Assembly: GCF_003002955.1 (NCBI RefSeq)
Contig: NZ_PVTJ01000014.1
Location: forward strand, 1 to 64,000
DNA from: Glycomyces artemisiae
GTDB taxonomy: Bacteria; Actinomycetota; Actinomycetes; Mycobacteriales; Micromonosporaceae
Length of the DNA: 64,000 bases
Reading direction: 5' to 3'
Made by a program: the position numbers and the translations under genes. Of this stretch, positions 8,117 through 16,030 are shown piece by piece. Numbering within the stretch: the stretch's first letter is position 1; each line of letters begins with the position of its first letter. Under the pieces are notes generated by a model. The model was given only the letters and a program-made list of their open reading frames with translations. It was not told the DNA's origin and searched no databases.

Positions 8117-8145
8117 TTGACTTATCCGCGTGTTCATCGTAATTT
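8117..8145 (+). promoter_or_regulatory. Promoter of the RpiR/amino-sugar operon
   Basis: TTGACT (8117-8122), 17 bases, TAATTT (8140-8145), inside a strikingly AT-rich island (8092-8180). A TGAAATTTATTCTC element lies upstream (8095-8108) and GGAAACTTCA downstream (8155-8164). These resemble halves of RpiR-family operators, which are usually AT-rich with TGAA/TTCA ends. I infer autoregulation by the downstream RpiR protein. Confidence 0.5.
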
Positions 8146-8164
8146 TCTTTATAAGGAAACTTCA

Positions 8165-8185
8165 ATGAAAGGAATGCTCAAGTGA
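8165..8185 (+). CDS. Six-codon leader ORF ahead of the RpiR gene
   Basis: ATG 8165 opens a frame reading MKGMLK and stops with TGA 8183-8185, overlapping the GTG start of the RpiR gene as GTGA. It has its own ribosome site (AAGGAA, 8153-8158), while a second site (AAAGGA) for the regulator lies inside it. This looks like a translational coupling leader; the peptide itself probably has no function. Confidence 0.4.
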   Translation: MKGMLK

Positions 8186-9102
8186 CTTCGGTGCGGAACC
8201 AGAGCGTGGTCGGGCGCCTCCGGACGGAGCTCGCGACGCTTCCCGATGCGCTGCAACGGGTCGCGACGCGGATCCTGGAGGACCCGGACGGCGCGGCGCG
8301 GGCGTCCATCGCGGACCTCGCCGACCGCGCCGGGACCTCCACGGCCACGGTCACCCGCTTCTGCCGCGTCCTCGGCTTCTCCGGGTACGCCGAACTGCGC
8401 GTGGCCCTCGCCGCCGAAGGGGGCCGCGCCGAGCAGGCCCGCTGGGAGACCGACATCGACCGCGAGATCGAGCCGGGCGACCCGCTCGACCGGGTCCTGG
8501 GGGTCGTCGCCAGCGCCGACTCCCGCGCGATCCAGGAGACCGCCTCGCGCCTCGACCTCGACCGGATCGACCGGGTCGCCGGGGCCGTCGCCGAAGCGGG
8601 CCGCGTCGAGCTCGTGGGCCTGGGCAGCAGCGGCACGGCCGCAAGGGAACTGGCGTTCCGCCTGGAGCGCATCCGCATCCCCTGCTGGTTCCGTCCCGAC
8701 GCGCACACCGCGCTCACCAACGCGGCGCTCCTGCGCCCCGGGGACGTGGCGATCGGCCTGTCGCACTCGGGCCGCACCCGCGAGGTCGTCGAGGTCCTCG
8801 CCGAGGCCCGCGAGCAGGGCGCGCTCACCGTCGCGGTGACCTCGTTCGACCGCTCGCCGATGGCGCAGGCCGCCGACGTGGTGCTCACGACCGCCGTGCG
8901 CGAGACGACGTTCCGCCTCGCCGCGCTCTCGGCGCTGCACTCGCAGCTGCTGGTCCTCGACCTCATCTACGTGGCCGTCGCGCAGCGCACCTACGAGCGC
9001 ACCACCGAAGCGTTCGAGGTGACCGCCAGGGCCGTGCAGGCCCACCGCTTCGCCGACGAGCCGAACCGCAGTCGGCGCAACCGATCCCAGGAGGACCAGT
9101 GA
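8182..9102 (+). CDS. RpiR-family transcriptional regulator
   Basis: A 306-aa regulator with an N-terminal RpiR helix-turn-helix (about 1-77; RAGTSTATVTRFCRVLGFSG) and a C-terminal SIS phosphosugar-binding domain (about 120-260; GLGSSGTAARELAFRLERI and LSHSGRTREVVE). Family members sense sugar phosphates, often amino-sugar phosphates. It heads an operon with a SIS protein, an NgcEFG-type importer, a glycanase and a GlcNAc-type kinase, so GlcNAc 6-phosphate or a related compound is a likely effector. Start GTG 8182; stop overlaps the next gene (GTGA). Confidence 0.9.
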   Translation: MTSVRNQSVVGRLRTELATLPDALQRVATRILEDPDGAARASIADLADRAGTSTATVTRFCRVLGFSGYAELRVALAAEGGRAEQARWETDIDREIEPGDPLDRVLGVVASADSRAIQETASRLDLDRIDRVAGAVAEAGRVELVGLGSSGTAARELAFRLERIRIPCWFRPDAHTALTNAALLRPGDVAIGLSHSGRTREVVEVLAEAREQGALTVAVTSFDRSPMAQAADVVLTTAVRETTFRLAALSALHSQLLVLDLIYVAVAQRTYERTTEAFEVTARAVQAHRFADEPNRSRRNRSQEDQ

Positions 9103-9872
9103 CCATCGAACCCGCCCCCGCGCGCATCACCGGCGCGGCCTACCTCGACCTCGCGACCGAGACGATCCGCCGCGTGGGGGAGCGGCAGGCCGACGCCGTC
9201 GTCGAGGCCGCGCGGCTCATCGCCGACTCGATCAGTGCGGGCGGCGTGCTCCAGGCGTTCGGGTCCGGGCACTCCGAGGCCCTCGCGATGGAGCTGGCCG
9301 GGCGCGCCGGGGGCCTGGTGCCCTCCAACAAGATCGCGCTGCGGGACCTCGTCCTCGCGGGCGGCGAGCCGCTGGACGTGCTCGCGGACCCGTTCCTGGA
9401 GCGCGACCCCGACGTGGCCCGCCGCCTCCTCGAAACCGTGCCGACCGGGCCCGCCGACGTCTTCGCCGTCGCCTCGAACTCCGGCATCAACGGCGTGGTC
9501 GTCGAGCTCGCGCTCCTCGTGAAGGACAAGGGCCACCCCCTGATCGCCTTCACCTCCGCCGAGCACAGCGCCAAGACCCCCTCCCGGCACCCGTCCGGCA
9601 AGCGCCTCAGCGAGATCGCCGATGTCGTGCTCGACAACGGCGCGCCCTACGGCGACGCCGCGATGCCGCTGCCCGGCGGCGGCGCGGTCGGCGCGGTCTC
9701 CTCCGTGACCTCGGCCGTGCTCGCCCAGATGGTCGTCGGCGAGGCCGTGCAGCGCCTCATCGACGCCGGGCACACGCCCCCGGTCTACCTGTCCGCCAAC
9801 ATCCCCGGCGGCGACGACCACAACCTCGCGCTCGAAGCCCGCTACGCCGGGCGCATCCGCCGCACCGCCTGA
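9099..9872 (+). CDS. SIS-domain sugar phosphate-binding protein
   Basis: A 257-aa protein of the sugar-isomerase-domain (UPF0309-like) family. FGSGHSEALAMELAGRAGG near the N-terminus and ASNSGINGVVVELALLVKDKG form the two SIS phosphate-binding segments. It is shorter than MurQ and lacks its signature, so I do not call it an etherase. GTG 9099 overlaps the RpiR stop. Because it sits between an amino-sugar regulator and importer, isomerisation or deamination-linked handling of the imported sugar phosphate is plausible, but no reaction is known for this subfamily. Confidence 0.82.
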   Translation: MTIEPAPARITGAAYLDLATETIRRVGERQADAVVEAARLIADSISAGGVLQAFGSGHSEALAMELAGRAGGLVPSNKIALRDLVLAGGEPLDVLADPFLERDPDVARRLLETVPTGPADVFAVASNSGINGVVVELALLVKDKGHPLIAFTSAEHSAKTPSRHPSGKRLSEIADVVLDNGAPYGDAAMPLPGGGAVGAVSSVTSAVLAQMVVGEAVQRLIDAGHTPPVYLSANIPGGDDHNLALEARYAGRIRRTA

Positions 9873-9914
9873 ACCTTCCCGCCCCGTCCCCTCCGACTTC
9901 CCGAAAGGCCCCTC

Positions 9915-11312
9915 ATGGACGTCCGCTCCTCCCGCCGCGCCCTCCTGCAACTCTCCACAATGGCCGGTGCATCGGCCGTGCTCTCCGGCTGCGTCACCGC
10001 GGGCGGCGACGGCCCGGCCGAGCAGGCCACCGGCGCCGTCACCGACGACAACCCGCTCGGCGTCCCCGACGGCGCCGACCTCGAAGTGGTCGTCTTCGAC
10101 GGCGGCTTCGGCTCCGAGTACACCCAGCACGCCGTCACCCTCTACGAGGAGCGCCACCCCGGCGCCGCCGTCACCCACGAAGGGCTCCAGAAGGTCGGCG
10201 AGGTCCTCCAGCCCCGCTTCGTGTCCGGCGAGCCGCCGGACGTCGTCGACAACACCGGCGCCGGGCGCCTCGACATCGCCGCGCTCGCCGCCGCGGGTCA
10301 GCTCACCGACCTCGCCGACCTCCTCGACGCCCCCAGCCTCGACGACCCGGCCGTCAGGGTCCGCGACCTGCTGCTGCCCGGCGTCGTCGAGGACGGGACC
10401 CTCGACGGGACCGCGGGCTTCCTCAACTACTCCTATGTGGTCTGGGGGATCTGGTACTCCCGCAGCCTCTTCGAGCAGCACGGTTGGACCGCCCCGGCCA
10501 CCTGGGACGACATGCTCGCCCTCTGCGGCGAGATCAAGGCCGCCGGCATCGCGCCGTGGACCTGGCAGGGCAAGTACCCCGAGTACATGATGGACCCGCT
10601 CCAGTCCCTCGCCGCCAAGACCGGGGGCCTCGACCTCGTCTACGCCATCGACAACCTCGAACCGGACGCCTGGCGCCAGGACGGCGTCCTCGCCGCCGCC
10701 GAGGCCGTCCACGCCCTCGTCACCGGCGGCCACATCCTCGAAGGCTCCGAGGGGCTCTCGCACACCGAGGCCCAGAACGCCTGGTGCACCGGGCAGGCCG
10801 CGTTCATCCCGTGCGGTTCCTGGATCGAGGGCGAGCAGCAGGGCGTCACCCCCGAGGGCTTCGACATGGCGATGGCCCCCGTCCCTGCCCTCACCGCCGC
10901 CGACGCCCTCCCGTACGGCGCCGTCCAGGGCTCCAGCAGCGAGTCGTTCCTCGTCCCCGCGCAGGCCCTCAACCCCCGCGGCGGCCTCGAATACCTCCGC
11001 TGCCTCTTCTCGACCGAGGTCGCCCGCGGCTTCGCCGAATCCGCGAAGGCCATGCCGGTCGTCAAGGGTGCCACCGACGGCCTCGACCTCTCGCCCGGCC
11101 TCGCCTCCGTCGCCGCCGCCCTCGACGCCGCCGGAGCGAACGTGTTCGGCTACAAGTACCGCACCTGGTACCCCGAGCTCGCGGTCGAAGTGGACACCGC
11201 CACCGGCGAGCTCCTCGCCGGGCGCGCCGACCCCGACACCTGGGCCGACCGCATCCAGGCCGCCGCGGACGCCGTCGCCGCCGACGACTCCGTCGTCAAG
11301 TACGAGCGCTGA
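9915..11312 (+). CDS. ngcE: GlcNAc/chitobiose-type ABC solute-binding lipoprotein
   Basis: A 465-aa extracytoplasmic binding protein of carbohydrate family 1. Twin Arg (7-8) and a lipobox LSGC with lipidated Cys26. The segment TWDDMLALCGEIKAAGIAPW followed by QGKYPEYM is characteristic of NgcE, the N-acetylglucosamine/diacetylchitobiose binding protein of Streptomyces. Two permease genes follow within 12 bases. No ATPase gene is present, as in Streptomyces NgcEFG, which is energised by the shared MsiK ATPase encoded elsewhere. Xylan- or glucan-derived sugars remain possible ligands. Confidence 0.85.
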   Translation: MDVRSSRRALLQLSTMAGASAVLSGCVTAGGDGPAEQATGAVTDDNPLGVPDGADLEVVVFDGGFGSEYTQHAVTLYEERHPGAAVTHEGLQKVGEVLQPRFVSGEPPDVVDNTGAGRLDIAALAAAGQLTDLADLLDAPSLDDPAVRVRDLLLPGVVEDGTLDGTAGFLNYSYVVWGIWYSRSLFEQHGWTAPATWDDMLALCGEIKAAGIAPWTWQGKYPEYMMDPLQSLAAKTGGLDLVYAIDNLEPDAWRQDGVLAAAEAVHALVTGGHILEGSEGLSHTEAQNAWCTGQAAFIPCGSWIEGEQQGVTPEGFDMAMAPVPALTAADALPYGAVQGSSSESFLVPAQALNPRGGLEYLRCLFSTEVARGFAESAKAMPVVKGATDGLDLSPGLASVAAALDAAGANVFGYKYRTWYPELAVEVDTATGELLAGRADPDTWADRIQAAADAVAADDSVVKYER

Positions 11313-11324
11313 GCGGGGGCGGCC

Positions 11325-12233
11325 ATGCGACACGGCAGGTACCGGTTCCTGATCGGGGCGCTCGCGCCGCCCCTCCTGCTCTACGGCGTCTTCGTCGTCT
11401 CGCCCTACGCCCAGGCGTTCTACCTGGCCCTCACCGACTGGGACGGCCTCTCGGCCGAGGCCCGGATCGTGGGCCTGGCGAACTTCGCCGACCTCTGGTC
11501 CGACCCGCTGTTCCTTGCGGCCCTTCGCAACAACGGGATCCTGCTCCTCATCGTCCCGACCGCCGTGATCGCGCTCGCCCTGTTCTTCGCCGCCTGCCTC
11601 ACCCTCGGCGGCGGCACGAAGCGCCGCGGCGTGCGCGGCTCCGGGCTCTACCGCATCGTCTACTTCTTCCCGCAGCTCCTGTCCGTGGCGATCCTCGGCG
11701 TGCTCTTCCAGTTCGTCTACACGCCCGGCGACGGGCTCCTCAACGGCCTCCTCGGCGCCGTCGGCCTCGACTCGCTCGAACGCGCCTGGCTCGCCGACCC
11801 CGCCACCGCCCTGCCGGCCGTCACCGCCGTCATGATCTGGTCCGCCGTCGGCTTCTACGTCGTCCTCTTCACCGCCGCAATGGAATCCGTCCCCACCGAC
11901 GTGGTCGAAGCCGCCGTCCTCGACGGCGCCGGACGGTTCACCGTGTTCCGCCGCATCACCCTCCCGCTCGTCGGCGACAGCGTCCAGACCGCCTTCGTCT
12001 ACCTCGGCATCCTCGCCCTCGACGGGTTCGCGCTGGTCCAGATCATGACCGTCGGCCCCGGCGGCCCCGACAACGCCACCGAGGTCGTCGGCCTCACCCT
12101 CTACCGCGCCGCGTTCACCTACGGCGAGTTCGGATACGCCTCCGCCATGGGCGTCACCCTCTTCTTCATCACCCTGACGCTCACCGCGCTCGCCTTGCGC
12201 GCCACCAGAAGAGAGCGGGTGGAACTCGCATGA
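11325..12233 (+). CDS. ngcF: Sugar ABC transporter permease, NgcF-like
   Basis: A 302-aa MalF-type permease with six predicted helices and the ATPase-contact EAA loop EAAVLDGAGRFTVFRRITLPL split near residues 193-213. It begins 12 bases after the binding protein gene and its stop overlaps the start of the second permease (ATGA). Forms the heterodimeric channel with the next gene product for amino-sugar uptake. Confidence 0.88.
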   Translation: MRHGRYRFLIGALAPPLLLYGVFVVSPYAQAFYLALTDWDGLSAEARIVGLANFADLWSDPLFLAALRNNGILLLIVPTAVIALALFFAACLTLGGGTKRRGVRGSGLYRIVYFFPQLLSVAILGVLFQFVYTPGDGLLNGLLGAVGLDSLERAWLADPATALPAVTAVMIWSAVGFYVVLFTAAMESVPTDVVEAAVLDGAGRFTVFRRITLPLVGDSVQTAFVYLGILALDGFALVQIMTVGPGGPDNATEVVGLTLYRAAFTYGEFGYASAMGVTLFFITLTLTALALRATRRERVELA

Positions 12234-13057
12234 AGACCCGCCTCTCGGACTCGCTGCTCCATGTCGTCCTCGCCGTCTGGGCCCTCCTCGTGACCCTCCC
12301 GCTCGCGTGGGCCGTGCTCTCCTCCCTCAAGACCGACGCCGAGATCTTCGCCAGCCCCTGGTCCCTCCCCGCGTCCCCGCAGTGGGGCAACTGGGTCCGC
12401 GCCTGGCAGGAGGCCCACATCGGCCGGTACCTCCTCAACACCCTCATCGTCGTCGGCGGCGCCCTCGTCCTCGTCATGCTCCTGGGCGCCCTGACCGCCT
12501 ACTGCCTCGCCCGCTACGACTTCCCCGGCAGCCGGATCATCTACTTCGGACTCGTCGCCGGGATGCTCTTCCCCGTGTTCCTCGCCCTCGTCCCGCTGTT
12601 CTTCGTCGTCGACCAGCTCGGCCTCCTCGGCACCTACCACGGGCTCATCCTCGTGTACGCCGCCTACGCCCTGCCCTTCACCGTGTTCCTCCTCCACGCC
12701 TTCTTCCGCGGACTCCCCACGGCCACCGCCGAAGCCGCGTTCATCGACGGCTGCTCCCACGCCGGGGTGTTCTTCCGCGTCATGCTCCCCATGGCCCGCC
12801 CCGGCATGGTCTCGGTCGGCATCTTCAACTTCCTCGGCCTGTGGAACCAGTACCTGCTGCCCCTCGTCCTCAACCCCGACCCCGACCGCTACGTCCTCGC
12901 CCAGGGCCTCGCCGCCCTCGCCGTCAGCCAGGGCTACCGCAGCGACTTCTCCGGCCTCTTCGCCGGACTCGTCATCGCGATCCTCCCGGTCCTGGCGGCC
13001 TACGTCCTGTTCCAACGGCAGATCCGCGCCGGCCTCACCGCCGGGGCGGTCCGCTGA
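12230..13057 (+). CDS. ngcG: Sugar ABC transporter permease, NgcG-like
   Basis: A 275-aa MalG-type permease. LVTLPLAWAVLSSLKTDAEI near the N-terminus is typical of the family, and the EAA loop is EAAFIDGCSHAGVFFRVMLP at about 164-183. ATG 12230 overlaps the NgcF stop. It pairs with NgcF; the complex needs an ATPase from outside this operon, probably an MsiK-type subunit. Confidence 0.88.
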   Translation: MKTRLSDSLLHVVLAVWALLVTLPLAWAVLSSLKTDAEIFASPWSLPASPQWGNWVRAWQEAHIGRYLLNTLIVVGGALVLVMLLGALTAYCLARYDFPGSRIIYFGLVAGMLFPVFLALVPLFFVVDQLGLLGTYHGLILVYAAYALPFTVFLLHAFFRGLPTATAEAAFIDGCSHAGVFFRVMLPMARPGMVSVGIFNFLGLWNQYLLPLVLNPDPDRYVLAQGLAALAVSQGYRSDFSGLFAGLVIAILPVLAAYVLFQRQIRAGLTAGAVR

Positions 13058-13108
13058 CCCGTCCCTCCGATCCGTGCGACACGAGTTCGACCAGAAAGGG
13101 AGCTCTCC

Positions 13109-14308
13109 ATGACCACCATCCGCACCCCGCGCAGGCGCCTCATCGGCGTCGCCGCGGCGGCCCTCGCCCTCGCGGCGGCGGGAACGGCCACCGCGACCTA
13201 CGCGGACCGCACCGCCGACGCCGCCGAGCCCGCCGCCTGCGACGGCGTCCTCTTCGACGACTTCGCCTACGACTCCTCCGCCGACCCCGACATCGCCGCC
13301 CGCGGCTGGACCGTCCGCACCAACGCCGGAGGCCCCGGCGTCCCCGGCGCGGCCTGGCCCGCGAGCAACGTCTCGTTCCCCACCGTGGACGGCGCGAAGT
13401 CGCTGCAACTGCGCGCCGCCACCGACGGCACCGGCGGCGGCACCAGCCACGCCGAACTCTTCCACCAGCAGAAGTTCTTCGAAGGCACCTACGCCGCCCG
13501 CGTCAAGTTCGCCGACGCCCCGGTGAGCGGCACCGACGGCGACCACCTCGTCGAGACGTTCTTCACCATCACCCCGCTCGACGCGCCCATGGACCCCGAC
13601 TACGGCGAGATCGACTTCGAGTACCTCCCCAACGGCGGCTGGGGCGAGACCTCCAACATCCTCTACGAGACCACCTGGGAGACCTACCAGGCCGAGCCCT
13701 GGGTCGCCGACAACATCAACAACAGCCAGCGCCAGAGCTACAACGGCTGGCACGACCTCGTCTTCACCGTCTCCGGCGGCCACGTCAAGTACTACGTGGA
13801 CGGCGCGCTCGTCGCCGACCACTCCGGGAAGTACTACCCGGAGACCCCCATGTCGATCAACTTCAACCTCTGGTTCATCGACACCGCCGCCCACGCGGGC
13901 GGCACCAGCGTCTACAACCAGCAGGTCGACTACGTCATGCACACCGCGGGCGAGGTCCTCAGCCCCGCCGAGGTGAACACCCGCGTCGCCGGGTACCGCG
14001 CCGACGGCGTCGACCACACCGACACCGTGGGGACCGGCGGCGGCGAATGCCCCACCGACCCGCCCACCACCGACGAGCCCACCGACCCGACCGACCCGCC
14101 GACCGGCGCCGACTGCGCCGCCGCGCCCGACTGGTCCTTCGGATCGGTCTACACCGCAGGGAACACCGTCGTCCACGAGCGCAGCGCGAACGGCGACCCG
14201 AGCGGCCCGAAGTCCGGCGACGGGGAGCACCTGTGGCGCGCCAACTGGTGGACCCAGGGCTCCGAGCCGGGCTGGACGCCGCAATGGACCGACCTGGGTC
14301 CATGCTGA
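13109..14308 (+). CDS. Secreted GH16 glycanase with chitin-type CBM5/12
   Basis: A 399-aa secreted enzyme. Arg-rich N-terminus and hydrophobic core (11-30) form a signal peptide. The GH16-type catalytic motif is EIDFE at 167-171 (nucleophile Glu167, acid/base Glu171), within a lectin-like beta-sandwich. A Thr/Pro/Asp linker (about 306-330) leads to a C-terminal module (335-399) with W-S-x-G-x-x-Y-x-x-G-x-x-V and WRANWWTQG, the pattern of CBM5/12 chitin- or cellulose-binding modules. Own ribosome site (AAAGGGAG). Being co-transcribed with a GlcNAc-type importer, it probably frees oligosaccharides for it from fungal-wall glucan or chitin-glucan; GH16 enzymes normally cut beta-glucans or galactans. 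Confidence 0.85.
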   Translation: MTTIRTPRRRLIGVAAAALALAAAGTATATYADRTADAAEPAACDGVLFDDFAYDSSADPDIAARGWTVRTNAGGPGVPGAAWPASNVSFPTVDGAKSLQLRAATDGTGGGTSHAELFHQQKFFEGTYAARVKFADAPVSGTDGDHLVETFFTITPLDAPMDPDYGEIDFEYLPNGGWGETSNILYETTWETYQAEPWVADNINNSQRQSYNGWHDLVFTVSGGHVKYYVDGALVADHSGKYYPETPMSINFNLWFIDTAAHAGGTSVYNQQVDYVMHTAGEVLSPAEVNTRVAGYRADGVDHTDTVGTGGGECPTDPPTTDEPTDPTDPPTGADCAAAPDWSFGSVYTAGNTVVHERSANGDPSGPKSGDGEHLWRANWWTQGSEPGWTPQWTDLGPC

Positions 14309-14312
14309 TCCC

Positions 14313-15401
14313 ATGAGCCAACTGGTACTCGGCCTCGACGTCGGCGGGACCTCCTCCCGCGCGGTCACGACCACCCTCGACGGCACGGTCGTCGGACGGG
14401 GCGACGCAGGAGCGGGCAATCCGCTGGCCGTCCCGCCCGACCACGCCGCCGCTGAAGTCGCCCGCGCCCTCGCCGCCGCCCTGGCCGGTACCGACCCCGG
14501 CCGCATCGCGGCCGCCGTCCTCGGCCTCGCCGGGGTCAGCGGCTTCGACCGGCCCGACGTGTCGGCGGCGTTCCAGCGCGTCTGGGACGCCGCCGGACTC
14601 CAGTGCCCGGTCCACACGGTCGGCGACGCCCAGGTCGCCTTCGCTTCAGGCACAGATGAACCGCTCGGCACGGTCCTCATCGCCGGGACAGGGGCCGCGG
14701 CTGCTCGCATCGAGGGCGACCGCATCACGCGCGTCGGCGACGGCCTCGGCTGGCTCCTCGGCGACAAGGGCTCCGGCTTCTGGATCGGCCGTAAGGCTGC
14801 CGCAGACACGGCGGCGCGGCTCCAGGCGGGATCGCCGCAGACGCTGCTGACGGAGCTGGTCGTCCGCGCCGTCCTCTGCACCGACGGAACCGCTACGGCC
14901 GGAACGAGTCCCGACCGCGGCCACGGAGGTGCAGGGGCCGCGGGCGGTCGCGATGTCTCGCCGGCCCGGGCCGGCGCCGCAGCGGCCCGGCACGCTCCCG
15001 CGGCCGACGGGCCGCGGTCCAGCGGTAACGACCACGCGACCGCCTCCGACGCGTTCGTCATCGCCGTCCACCAGCGACCGCCCCGCAGCCTCGACCGGTT
15101 GGCACCGCTCGTCACCGAGGCCGCGCTGGCGGGGGACGAGCACGCGGTGGCGATCCTCCACGAGGCCGCCGCGCACCTCGCCTCCGCCGTCGCCAATGTG
15201 CGCGATCCGGGCGAGGCGACGCCGATCGTGCTGTCCGGCAGCGTGCTCCGCAGTTGCACCCCGGTCCGCGACGGCGTCAAAGCCCGGCTCGCCGCCGCCT
15301 GGCCCGATGCCGCCGTGACCGAGGCGGGCCCGGCCGAGCTCGGGGCCGCGAAGCTCGCGGCCCAGCGGGTTCAGCGGTCCTCGACGATGCCGTTCTCGTA
15401 G
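14313..15401 (+). CDS. N-acetylglucosamine kinase-like protein (BadF/BadG/NAGK family)
   Basis: A 362-aa ASKHA-fold kinase. DVGGTSSRA (9-17) is the phosphate-1 loop, GDAQVAF with Asp105 the catalytic region, and IAGTGAAA (123-130) the second nucleotide motif; GDKGSGFWIG follows. Predicted to phosphorylate imported GlcNAc to the 6-phosphate, feeding the RpiR effector pool. Residues about 191-246 are a Gly/Ala/Pro-rich insertion absent from usual family members, encoded by palindrome-rich DNA (GCCGGCCCGGGCCGGC at 14960-14975). It starts 4 bases after the GH16 stop. The last 10 codons lie antisense over the 3' end of the response regulator gene. Confidence 0.8.
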   Translation: MSQLVLGLDVGGTSSRAVTTTLDGTVVGRGDAGAGNPLAVPPDHAAAEVARALAAALAGTDPGRIAAAVLGLAGVSGFDRPDVSAAFQRVWDAAGLQCPVHTVGDAQVAFASGTDEPLGTVLIAGTGAAAARIEGDRITRVGDGLGWLLGDKGSGFWIGRKAAADTAARLQAGSPQTLLTELVVRAVLCTDGTATAGTSPDRGHGGAGAAGGRDVSPARAGAAAARHAPAADGPRSSGNDHATASDAFVIAVHQRPPRSLDRLAPLVTEAALAGDEHAVAILHEAAAHLASAVANVRDPGEATPIVLSGSVLRSCTPVRDGVKARLAAAWPDAAVTEAGPAELGAAKLAAQRVQRSSTMPFS

Positions 15402-16030
15402 GCCCACACCACGGTCTGCACCCGGTCCCGCGCGCCGATCTTCGTCATCGCGCGGCCCAGGTGCGACTTGACCGTGCTGGTCTCCACGAACAGCTCCTGC
15501 GCGATCTCCGCGTTCGACATCCCGCGGGCCAGCAGCAGCACGATCTCCAGCTCCCGGGCCGTGAGCACCTCGGCCGCATCGGACGCCCCGGTGCGCCGCC
15601 GCCGCTGCGCGAACTCGGTGATGACCCGGTGCGTCACCGCGTGGTCCACGAGGCCCTTGCCGTCGGCGAGCTTGCGCACCGCGTCGACGAGGTCCTCAGG
15701 CTCGCAGTCCTTCAGGATGAACCCGCTCGCGCCCGCTTCGAGCGCGCCGAACACGTACTCGTCCGGGTTGAACGTGGTCACCACCAGGACCGCCGGGCGG
15801 TCGCCCTCTCGCGCCGCGACGATCTCGCGCGTCGCGGTGATCCCGTCGCCGCCGGGCATGCGCACGTCCATGCAGACCACGTCGGGCGCGAACTGCGCCG
15901 CGGCGACCACCGCCGACGGCCCGTTCGACGCCTCGCCGACCACCTCGATGTCCCCGGCGTCCTCCAGGATCACCCGGTACCCCGCGCGCACCACCGCCTG
16001 GTCGTCGACCAGCAGCACCCGGATCATCAT
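15371..16030 (-). CDS. NarL/FixJ-type response regulator
   Basis: A 219-aa response regulator. Receiver domain with acidic pair Asp9-Asp10, phospho-acceptor Asp55 (VCMDVRMPGGDG) and LKDC lysine near 106; C-terminal LuxR helix-turn-helix (LTARELEIVLLLARGMSNAEIA, split 151-172). Partner of the histidine kinase whose stop overlaps this start (ATGA). The pair follows a membrane-anchored serine hydrolase, so its regulon may concern the cell envelope. Its 3' end overlaps the convergent sugar kinase gene by 31 bases. Confidence 0.92.
   Translation of the reverse strand: MMIRVLLVDDQAVVRAGYRVILEDAGDIEVVGEASNGPSAVVAAAQFAPDVVCMDVRMPGGDGITATREIVAAREGDRPAVLVVTTFNPDEYVFGALEAGASGFILKDCEPEDLVDAVRKLADGKGLVDHAVTHRVITEFAQRRRRTGASDAAEVLTARELEIVLLLARGMSNAEIAQELFVETSTVKSHLGRAMTKIGARDRVQTVVWAYENGIVEDR

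Noticed and set aside
9099-9872. MurQ (MurNAc-6-phosphate etherase) for the SIS protein
   Set aside because: It is about 40 residues short and lacks the MurQ signature; the UPF0309-like SIS family fits better.
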